DNA of 64,000 nucleotides, taken from positions 6,482,767 to 6,546,766 of the forward strand of contig OY744469.1 of assembly GCA_963556145.1 (NCBI GenBank), given 5' to 3'. Position 1 is the stretch's first letter. Every line of letters starts with the position of its first letter. Origin of the DNA: Hygrocybe punicea. Taxonomy: Eukaryota; Basidiomycota; Agaricomycetes; Agaricales; Hygrophoraceae. The translations under genes and the position numbers were made by a program. Below are positions 55,267-64,000 of the stretch, in pieces. Under the pieces are notes generated by a model, which made no database searches, was not told the DNA's origin, and saw nothing but the letters and a program-made list of their open reading frames with translations.

Positions 55267-56171
55267 ATGACAACTACCACTAACCGAGCACAACATCACC
55301 CCCACTCACCGTCCTCCCCAGCGCCCTCCCTCAACTCTCCCGGGCCCCTGTCCCTCCTCGGTACCTCCCCGTCTGTCTCCTCCACCTTCTCTGACATCTC
55401 CGTATTGTCTCTCCCGGCCCCTCCTCCAGCATCCCGAGCACGCCGCCAAGCAAGAAAATTGGTGACTTTCCTCTCCCAGTCCAATCTCACTGATAGCCAG
55501 GCTCTCACAATTACAATTTCCCAGAAATGCGATGCTGCACGCCCCCATTGTGGAACATGTGTAAAGTGAGTCCCTCTCGGTCAAAAAAGAAAATACTCAA
55601 ATGTGTATCCAAGACAATAGCAGGCGCTAGGAAGTGTGCCCGCGCCTGTCGGCTACGCGTAAGTGCTGTTCACAATGGTCTGCAATTAAACAACAATGAA
55701 ACACAGGCACCCGAGCAAACTGCAGTGTTCCTACGACCCCATAGAAGGTCTGGTCCTCGCCCCAGATACTGACCCTGTGGACAAGATCAGATAGAAAGAA
55801 ATTTGTGAGTCCGTCTGCCAATTGCCACCTGATTTGGCTTATGTGGCCTTATAGCCCATCTCAAAGGCAGACTCTTCGACAAGCAAACACATCTGTCGCC
55901 TTCCCCAAGCCGCCATGCTGCCCATATTTGAAACTCGTCTTCCTCGTCAGGAGCCGGTCGGCATTCTCCCAACGCTTCGGGATCCCCTGCCACAAGTGGA
56001 ATGGCCTTACCCCAGGCTTCACTAGACATGATGAATCTGAGTCTGATATCGGACAGCCCGGACCCGCGTTATCGTAGCGAAAGTGGTAGTCCAGAGATGT
56101 TGAATTCCAAGGGAGCCGATCCGTTCATGGATCTTCTTTTCTCTGGTTGGAATCCTGGGTCGATGGGTTGA
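55267..56171 (+). pseudogene. Zn2Cys6-type regulator, N-terminal remnant
   Basis: ATG 55,267 opens a Ser/Pro-rich leader. Intron 55,462-55,524 joins RRQARKL to KCDAARPHCGTCVK, the second half of a fungal Zn2Cys6 cluster; the first CxxC is replaced by Ser/Arg positions. Downstream pieces are HPSKLQCSYDPIEGLVLAPD and TDPVDKIR, the usual linker before the dimerisation coil, then GAGRHSPNASGSPATSG, SLDMMNLSLISDSPDPRYRS and DPFMDLLFSGWNP. In-frame TAG and TGA, a frame change between exons, and loss of the large middle-homology region (sequence ends at about 56,171) show a decayed gene. Intact relatives bind CGG-type promoter sites. Confidence 0.6.
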
Positions 56172-56212
56172 GGTCTGGATTTGTGCTGGATTCCAAACTC
56201 AGGTTGCCGGGA

Positions 56213-56272
56213 ACGGGGCAGCGGGGGAACGGGGCAGTGGGGGAGCGGGGAAGGGGGAGCGGGGGAATGGTA
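56213..56272 (+). other. G-run cluster, potential G-quadruplex
   Basis: Seven or more runs of GGGG in about 60 bp (GGGAACGGGGCAGCGGGGG...) directly follow the truncated regulator. Confidence 0.6.
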
Positions 56273-57291
56273 GCTCTTTTTACCTACGCTTCCTAAATGT
56301 TTTCAACTCTTTTCAACTCGAAATGTTATTCATTCCGACACTATCTAATAAGAAAAACATCGAGCAGGAGTGCAGATTTAGTTTAAAATATGGCAAATCT
56401 ATTATATTTGTTTTTATACCACATAAAACTTTCTAAACCTTGCGACTTTTCACTGGGATCCACTGTTTGCGGAAGTATGACACCTTTTGATCCCTCTACA
56501 ATTCTTTATATGCCGTCCATACACTTGAACTTCGTGTATAAAACTCCCGCAAAATCGCTTGAAGTGGGCAACCCTCGGTAAGATCTGGTTGCACAAGAAA
56601 TGACCGTCAAAAAGGTTTTAGCCTAGTAAGGGCTCAATAATGATTATAGAGAATTTAACTGCCTCGCAGAGGGTGAATCAAAATTAGGAAGCCCATGTAT
56701 GACACGGAAAATGTTTGAGGACCACGGGAAAATTGTATAAAAGTCCGGCAGCCTTGCAAACGGTAAAGCAATATTAATGCTAAGAGTAATTGTTTGTACA
56801 TTTGTTTGGGCGCAATGCTTGGACATTGCGTCCAAATAATGTACAAATACTAGTATTGGTTCGGTTTCACACTGGAATTGCTATAGTATCATAAAGTAAA
56901 CTACAGGGCTGGATGTGAGCTTCATGTCTGGAAGGCAATGGGCCACCGATTCAGACAGTATTGGTGGTTAGTACTTAAAGTGGGAGAGGCAGCAAATCTT
57001 GCAAACCTTAATAATTTAATTACTGTAACATGGCATCTGAGTCTGCACTACAAAGATGCACAACCATCGTCGACCTCAATGTCTCCCTCACCATCATCTG
57101 GACCAAGGTCAGAGTCATCTACCAGGTCTTCTGTCTCACTATCATCCGATTCGGAGTTGCTGCTGGCTGAATCACTCTGAGCCATATCTATCTCCCCGCC
57201 ACAGTCATTCTCCTCCATAACAACATTGTCTTTGGGGTTCAAATCCATGGGGCTGGGATTGGTGTGTCCAATGCTTCCTCCCATGTAATGC
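56273..57291. other. Mostly unassigned; short acidic minus-strand ORF
   Basis: A minus-strand frame at 57,284-57,048 encodes an acidic stretch (SASSNSESDDSETEDLVDDS). It may be the end of a gene cut by the adjacent solo LTR. About 56,650-56,780 contains two diverged copies of a TTTAACTGCCTCGCAGAGGG/AGTCCGGCAGCCTTGCAAAC-like unit. Nothing else is recognised. Confidence 0.3.
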
Positions 57292-58238
57292 TGTAGTGGC
57301 GAGGTCAGGATGGCTGCCGAATAAAGATCCTAACCTGGGGTGTCAGCGTAGAAGTGACTGGGAATAGTTCAGCAAGCTTCAAAGAAATGATAAGAAACTA
57401 AGAGTGAAAAGCTGCCATGTAGTACTACTGAAAACTAACAAAACTGGTCGAAGCTGATGAAGCCAACGATGTCAGGTACAGCAGGTCGGGTGTTGGGTGA
57501 TGAGAGATGTAGAAATAAAGACGGTAGAACGATGGGGAGAGTGTCGAGGAAACCGACGAGCAATATGTGCGATGGATTTTGCTGAGAGACTGATTCTCAG
57601 AGAGAGGAAACAGGGAAACAGATTTCTTATTTTGACATGGCGCTTGGGCACCGTTTTTATACTACAAAATTCTCTATCTAGATTCGGATGAGAGTCCTCG
57701 GCCGATGAGAGAGAACAAGGAGGAATCAAAATGGGGAAATGAGAAGAGGGTTGCGATGTGACGGTGACAGGAAAATGGAGGGGAAAGTAAATATCCATGA
57801 AAACAATCTAAAGATTCATACCTATCTCTGAAAGGACGAAAGGATGCGTATATAAGGCAAGTCCAAAGTTGGGAATCAAGTCCGATGAGATCTGTCTGCA
57901 ATAATTGGGATTCCGTGAGTTTAGGAGGTGGACCGACCAGGTACGTGAGTGGCTGTGCTAGTCGGTATGCATCGGGTTGCATTGGGTTCGAGCGTGGATC
58001 GCTAGAGACGTTGGAGTAGTGGGACCTGGCCAGTCACGTGAACGGGTTCCCACAGTTGACCTAGTTAGTAGCCTTCCCGATGTAGTAGTCAGTCCATCAT
58101 CCTATCCTATCCAGTCGACTTCCTCTCGAGTCCTGCATGAGCCCCCGGAGAGGTACCTCGGTACCTCTCCAACGTCAGGTTCAAGCAGATTCGTGAGATA
58201 TTGAGTTTAGGGCCTCAGAGGGTTGAGGACCCTCTACA
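57292..58238 (+). mobile_element. Solo LTR, family B, copy 3, containing a second solo LTR
   Basis: TGTAG...CTACA ends. Internal matches to copies 1 and 2 include AAGATCCTAACCTGGGGTGT, GGCACCGTTTTTATACTACA and GATTCGTGAGATATTGA. A 160-bp insertion (58,012-58,171) accounts for its extra length. No clear target duplication is seen for the outer LTR. Confidence 0.75.
58012..58171 (+). mobile_element. Solo LTR of the small 16.6-kb LTR family
   Basis: TGGAGTAGTGGGACC...GGTACCTCTCCA, homologous to 16,614-16,771 throughout, flanked by ACGT on both sides (58,008-58,011 and 58,172-58,175). It confirms the LTR borders and a 4-5 bp duplication for this family. Confidence 0.8.
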
Positions 58239-58397
58239 TCTCCTTGGGTGTTCTAATAGAGATCATCCGTGGTCGAGAATATGGGATCTTCCAAACGTGG
58301 GTCACGAGTGTGGCCAATCATGTGAGCGGCCAAACAACAGCAAAGTAAAAATAAAAAAAATGTCTTCGTTGATCCATCTTTTCCTCTACATCATCAC

Positions 58398-59606
58398 ATG
58401 CCCACCATGTCCCAAATCTACGACAACTTCCTTGCCTTCGTCGAAAGCATCGAACCCGATGTCTGGGCAGACTATGAAGAGGCCATCAACACGGTCACTG
58501 TGTTTCACAACAACGATTTTGTTATGATGGCAGATGGCAATGAGGGGTTGGCCAGGCAATGGATAAGTGGCCGCAAGAAGGCGATGGTGAGTTTCCTGAT
58601 TGATCACACGTGTCCTAGGATAGCTCATGTCATCCCACTAGCATGCTTACTATGGAATCGTCACGGAACTCCAAGCTGGTGGTATGAGGCCAGTAATGCC
58701 GCTGCTATGGGCCCACCGCCAATCGTACGCTAATGATGTCGAGGAATGGCTGAAGGAAACGGCAGAACGAGAGAGGCAGGAAGAGGAAGAGGCTAGATGG
58801 CAGGTGGATGAGGAAGCTGCTGCATGGGAAGAGGAGGCCAGACAGTTGGCAGAGGCACATGCACAGGTGAAGGCGGCAGAGGACAGGTGGGAGAGGCTTA
58901 GAATAGAGCAGGAAGGGCAGCATTGGACTCAAGAAGCGGACTGGGTTGAAAAGGATGCAGCCGCATATTGATGGCAGCTCAGCGAGGAACGGCGAGCTGA
59001 GGCAAACGCATCGTTCACAGGTGAACCAGAGACTGGGCCGATTCTGGAGGGCGAGGTCACAATCAGATCAGAAGAAGGCCTCGTTGACTCATGACCAGGG
59101 GAGCCGGCCGATGTAGGTGACGTGGATATGCCGGGAGTAGAGATCAAAGATTTGGCCGATACAACGGTGAGTCCCAGTGTCGGTTTATTTGTTCTTTAGT
59201 CACTGATCTTGGTAACAGTTCACTGGGCCATTTCCTATGCAAGCCTGCACCAACTGCATCAAGGCTCAAGAGGCGTGTCGAGGCGTGGTACGTGTGCGAA
59301 TGATGCTGCAAGTTGAAGAAGAAGTGCACCAATGCGACGCATCGGATGGGTGGGGGACGACGTACCGGCAAGGGAAAACAGGTGGCGGGTGGTACAAGGA
59401 AACCACTCCCTTTTACTACTAAACTGATTTGGACAAGGCCCGCTCGGGCATCGACGAGTAAGCAGCGAGTCGAAGAAGTGGAGTTGGAATCAGACAAGGA
59501 GGAGGAGGAGACGGAAGGGGAGTGGCCGACGAAAAGGCACAGGGCGGATTCTGGAGCCAACCTGTTCAATGGGGCCATAGAAAGTTTTGGGAGCGTTTCC
59601 GCGTGA
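58398..59606 (+). pseudogene. Cysteine-cluster hypothetical protein, decayed
   Basis: ATG 58,398 opens IYDNFLAFVESIEPDVWADY and ISGRKKAMVSFLIDH. A one-base shift at about 58,715 leads to SYANDVEEWLKETAERERQE and a long charged coiled coil (EEEARWQVDEEAAAWEEEAR). TGA codons interrupt it at about 58,970 and 59,092. A GTGAGT intron (about 59,168-59,218) precedes a Cys cluster, QACTNCIKAQEACRG and CE(stop)CCKLKKKCTNATHR, then a basic/acidic tail. I recall agaricomycete proteins with a paired CxxC cluster after a coiled coil; their function is unknown to me. Confidence 0.5.
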
Positions 59607-59792
59607 CTCGCGGTGCTGACGGATGAGTTAGGGTCCCTGGGCGCTGAGGTGAACAGGCACCTCATCCAGTTCAGTCAATGGTTCAACAGGCTTCGCATCG
59701 ATCATGAGCGGGTATTGGCAATGTTGGTGGCGATGAGATGTGACTACAAGACCGGTTGCCTTTAAATGTAAAAATATGTCCGTGTAAATAAA

Positions 59793-61464
59793 ATTATTGC
59801 TTTATTAGCTGTGCATATAATGGCTGACTGGGATGCAGTTACAGAGGAGGGATCTAATTTTGATCTAGGTTAAGAATAGAGTGCTTCTTGAGGGAAGTGG
59901 ACTTGGGCTTAAAGTAAGGAGACATCTCACAGAGGCTTAGTTGGGTTATTCCACAGCCTTGTTCAGGACATCCCTGTCAGCTTGTGGGACATCCCACAGC
60001 CTTGTCTGGGACATTCCTGTCAGCTTGTGGGACATCTCAGTCTTGGTGGGACATCCCTGTCAGCTTTTGGGATTTTCCACACTGACATCCCTGTCAGTGT
60101 GTGGGATGTCCCACACAAGGTTATGGGACATCCCTTCACTAAATTGGGATGTCCCACAGGCTGGTTGGACTGCCTACTTGCTCAGCATCTGCTAAGTCAT
60201 AAAATAATAATCATACCAATGATTTATCCATATGTTACATAATTTACATTCACAGTAATCAATGGCTCCTTGAAACACTACCAGTCCATGAAACACCTTC
60301 ATATCATTTGTTCCACACATTCCCTAAGGCCAAATATAATGCTTGTCAGTCCTGTACATCCAATGAATATGTTTAAATATTTGTGTCCATGTAAATGCAC
60401 CAATAAAATTAGAAAATACTTTTTTGAGTAGGAGAGAATATCATGACCACTCCTTGAAACACCAGTATTTTGATCATAAAATAATTAAATCCAAATGGTT
60501 TTCTTTGAAAATTGGTATCTGTAGTCTCTAAATACATCTAAATATTTCTATCTATTCAGAATTTTGTTCAATGGATGCACTTGGCCAGAAAATTTGATTT
60601 CAAGTCAAGTGTTTCAAGGAGCCATTGATTACTGTAGCAACTATTTAAAATAGATATAGCAAATGAAATCATTATCTTACCTAAATACATGGTATTCTAT
60701 TTATCATGGGAGAGGTGGGAGGCGGTGGTGGAGGAGAGGAGAGGAGAGGAGAGAGAGGAATAGCAGGGGGAACAGCAGGGGGTGTGCAGGGGGAGAAGGG
60801 GTAGGAGAGGTGGGATTGTAGATGGGCAGCATATTGGCAGGCAGAGAAGGGGCAGGATAGGAAGGGTGAGAAGGGGCAGGAGGAGGAGGGAGGGAGAGGG
60901 GAAAGAAGGGAAATGGATGGACTGACAAAATTACATACCAGTGTTCCCATCGTGTCCACACCCCTCCATGTCCTCACCCTTGTCCCCATCCTCATCATCA
61001 TCATTGTTGTCTCCATCCCCATCCTCATTGTCCTCATTTTCATCCCTGTCCCTGTCCTTATTGTTGTCTCTGTCTCTGTCCCTGTCCTCATTGTCCCTGT
61101 CCCCATTATATATGGACTTTTGATTGTCCAGCCATAATTTGAAGATCCAGATCCATTTTGGCCACAACACATTCCCTGCAACATCAACTACCAGGCACTT
61201 GACTGAAATGCAATGTATATCTGACTTAGTACTCCTAGAATTAATTTCAGATTTTTCAGACATGTACTTGCAAAGTTAGGTTTTTAAGGGCAATTTTGGC
61301 AGAGGAATAGAATGCATTGTGAATATCTCCCCACATAAAATAAAATAAAATACACAAATTCACCTCACAGTAGGTATATCATACTTACATCTCTCCAGGG
61401 TCTGGCCCTAGCCATTGAGATGTTGTAATACATGTAATAATAATAAGGAAATCCAGCCATCCTT
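59793..61464 (+). repeat. Old partial copy of the foldback element's left half
   Basis: Colinear with 14,235-15,990: GCTGTGCATATAATGGCTGA, the GGGACATCCC array (59,945-60,165), the purine block (60,715-60,905), the GTC-like tract (60,950-61,110) and the 3' block (61,131-61,460). It has no inverted arm, a MITE insertion at 60,253-60,634, and abuts the LTR at 61,465. Almost every CpG of the young copy is TpG or CpA here. Confidence 0.8.
60253..60634. mobile_element. 382-bp MITE with about 27-bp TIRs, pogo/Tc1-like
   Basis: Ends CAGTAATCAATGGCTCCTTG and its reverse complement; TIRs are perfect for about 27 bp. The right flank is TA and the left CA. The homologous uninterrupted site at about 14,840 reads ACATTTAGCAAC, so TA was the target and one copy has mutated. 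CAGT termini with TA targets fit pogo/Fot1-like elements. Confidence 0.8.
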
Positions 61465-62297
61465 TGTCATGATCCAAAAAGGATTTGGATCAAAACATAG
61501 CAGAATGCTGTCACTAGCCACAATCTCTACAGCACACACAACATTACAAGGACCATTCATACTGGAACATCCCTATCTGCATATGGAGTAGAGGGAAATA
61601 CCCTTATCTGCACATAGGACACTCAGGAAATCCTTATCTGCATATAGAACACACATGAAACCCTTATCTATACAAGAAACATGCAAGGAAACCATTATCT
61701 ACAAAAGGAATATGCAAGAAAACCCTTATCTATGCAGAGGATATGAAAGAATGCCCTTATCTTAACTAATAAGGCCCCCAAACATCTTATCAGAGGCCAA
61801 AGAAGCACAGCCACATCCTTATCTCCAGTCATAGAGATAACACATGCCCTACATCATTCCTTGATCAAGAAGCACAGCCTCACATCACACATCATATCAA
61901 TTGATCAAATACAGCACAGCTCTAGTCTTATCTTTTCTTGACTGATAAGGATAGACAAATGGCATGGCATCAATTGATCTAGAAGCATCGCCTTAGGAAG
62001 ATGATTCTAGAAGCACAGTCTGGCACAGCCCTTGCCTACATATCCAATATTAGTTTAGCAAGATGACTCACTCCCACCAAATGTGACTCATTGACCTATC
62101 CAACACAAATTCATGACCCTTATGACATATTCATGATCCTCATGACTCATTATGACTATTCCTGACTCATTATGCCCCTTCCTTTGATTATAATACCTAT
62201 GTGACTCAGTGATTGGCTCTGTATGAGTTACAAACCATGCCTTCCTTTCTTATGATTTCTTCTGAGTCATAACCCCCATGCTCTTCATTATTATGAC
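61465..62297 (+). mobile_element. Truncated copy of the GATA/AP-1-type LTR
   Basis: TGTCATGATCCAAAAAGG starts inside the old foldback copy, after CCAGCCATCCT. The match to 31,092-31,960 continues to about 62,297, where it joins repeat family A. GATA-type words are retained; several TGACTCA words are degraded. Confidence 0.75.
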
Positions 62298-64000
62298 TAG
62301 TGGGGTGTGGGCCATTGCTTTGCATGACAGGTTACTCGTCCCTTTTTAGTAATGAGAGTATACAAATAGTACAGTATTATTACCCTTCTATGATAATAAA
62401 TATTTGTGAAGTTATTGATATTTCCTTTATTATTACATACTGATGCTAGTCAGATACCATTCTGATACCATACTACAATGATATTAATTGATTATATCCT
62501 GTTCCTTCCAATTTGTCATGACCCAATATCAGATCCCAAATTGACATCTTTCATATCAAGTTTGCAGTGTTCAAGTTGGCAGATATATAACTAACTACTT
62601 TACTACTTTATTATTAGTCATAGTTATTCTGAAGATTTTACAGAATATGTAAGTATATCCAGAAATGCTAAGTATCTGAATTATTTGTCAGGTCAAGAAC
62701 AACCTCCTGTGAGTACTGTAGAAATAATCCCATGCACAATGATACCAACTGCACTGCTATTGGAACCACTTTGGTAAGATTGCTGGTTTTGATGAGTACC
62801 AGAATCAACAATATGAATGGTTCAGCTTGTGTACACTGGCAATGCTTCAGATTAAATGAAGCTGGGAAATCAGTGAGGCAATGTTCTTGTCAGACAGTTT
62901 GATGAGTATTGGACACCTGAATCACTTCCAGCACACATGATCAAGATAGGTGTGGCATGCACTCATGGAATTTATGGAACAGACAGTATCTGTTGCACTG
63001 CAATGCTGCATACTGTGACTGGGTGACTGGCCAAATGATTTGCTAAAAACCATTCAGCCTATTGTACCAGTATTGATAATGTATTAAGTATGATTTGCAT
63101 TGCAAGGTTATGTAGCAATAGTACCAACCCATCCAATGTACAGGTGATGGTATTGCCCAGCATTGAAGCTGGAAGACCATATTATACCTGGGAAACTTGT
63201 TGAATGCTTTCTGATACATTGTTTGACCTGTTAAATGAGTCAGCACTGCTTGCATTGTTAATGATTTCAAAGTGCATATTAAATATTACTACATCACAGA
63301 TACATTCAATATGTTGGTCATACAGATGTTTGTGCAAGGGGAATGCCCAAGATTAAGGCTGGGACACTGACCGAACACTTCAAACGCCTTTGGACCTGTG
63401 TGACAAATAGTCACTGCTTGCACTATTATTAATTCTAATGCACATTGTACATGCATCTATATTGCAGATACATTCAATACATTGGTCATACAGATGTTTG
63501 TGCAAGGGGAATGCCCAAGATTAAGGCTGGGACAACTACCAAACACTTACCAAACACTTACCAAACATGTTCGATGTGTTTGGTGCGGTATATCTAGTCA
63601 CACTCATTTACTGACATGCACCGAACATGTCCACCAAACATACCAAACATGTTTGATGTGTTCAGTGTAGTATATCTGGTCATACCAGTTTACTGACATG
63701 GAACATGTCCACCAAACACACCAAACATGTTCTCTGTGTTCGGTGCAGTATATCTAGTCACACTGGTTTACTGTCATGCACTGAACATGTCCACAGAAAA
63801 CCCCATACAGATGTTTGTGCAAGGGAATGCCTTAGATTAAGGCTGGGACACCTACCAAACACTCACCAAACACCTTTGGACCTGTGTGACAAGTGTACAA
63901 TGAACACTGTTTGACCTCTTTTCATTATCAACAATTCTAATACACACAGTAGATGTAGCTACATGACAGATACCACTGACATATTGTTCATTCATACACG
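62298..64000 (+). repeat. Dispersed repeat family A, copy 2
   Basis: Head 62,298-62,640 matches 1,712-2,007 plus 2,726-2,780. The tandem part (63,300-63,960) has four units with TGTTTGTGCAAGGG, AATGCCCAAGATTAAGGCTG and CCAAACAC words. It lacks the MITE found in copy 1. No gene is supported. Confidence 0.7.

Overview
The window looks like a repeat-rich nuclear contig from a basidiomycete fungus, most likely an agaricomycete. The evidence is spliceosomal introns of about 45-60 bp with GTAAGT/GTATGT donors, multi-exon genes of families typical of agaricomycetes (a DUF6698-like protein, OTT_1508-like deaminases, HNH-domain proteins, Zn2Cys6 regulators), and many LTR, hAT-like, CACTA-like and Tc1/mariner-like elements. 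The species cannot be named from the sequence.

Layout. 0-9 kb: small DNA transposons (hAT-like elements with 8-bp target duplications, a TA-type MITE, an inverted-repeat element), a dispersed repeat with about 178-bp internal tandem units, one small two-exon hypothetical gene and an LTR fragment. 9.3-22.9 kb: a Ty1/copia element with both LTRs, split by an 8.47-kb foldback element whose 2-kb arms are near-identical. The foldback element itself contains a small LTR retroelement (16.6-19.8 kb), which in turn contains a solo LTR, giving four nested insertions. 23.8-29.3 kb: an hAT-like element and a minus-strand conserved hypothetical gene cut by a 1.8-kb TIR element. 30-33.8 kb: a proline-rich ORF, a 1.43-kb LTR full of GATA-type and GCN4/AP-1-type sites, and a transposon-associated gene remnant.

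34.1-43.1 kb is the gene island: two head-to-head OTT_1508-like deaminase paralogues (one keeps the HCE motif, the other reads HCK), a minus-strand hypothetical gene and an intact eight-exon DUF6698-like gene. 43.7-53.1 kb: a solo LTR, then a Tc1/mariner-type transposase gene broken by two separate insertions, a 2.26-kb small LTR element and a 2.30-kb TIR element, followed by further repeats and a foldback element. 53.4-59.8 kb: an HNH-domain gene, a decayed Zn2Cys6 regulator, a solo LTR containing another solo LTR, and a decayed cysteine-rich gene. 59.8-64 kb: older copies of repeats seen earlier in the window.

Three themes stand out. (1) A TIR family with a CATCAGGAAAA terminus and 2-bp target duplications has two members, and removing either one restores an open reading frame. 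(2) Unrelated-looking elements share a module: a CGCACGGACCAT core, a consensus intron without a conserved ORF, a GAC/AAC-rich tract, and a 54-56 bp palindrome centred on TCAATTGA. (3) Old repeat copies have lost CpG, and almost all premature stops in decayed genes are TGA, which fits CpG-directed C-to-T decay.
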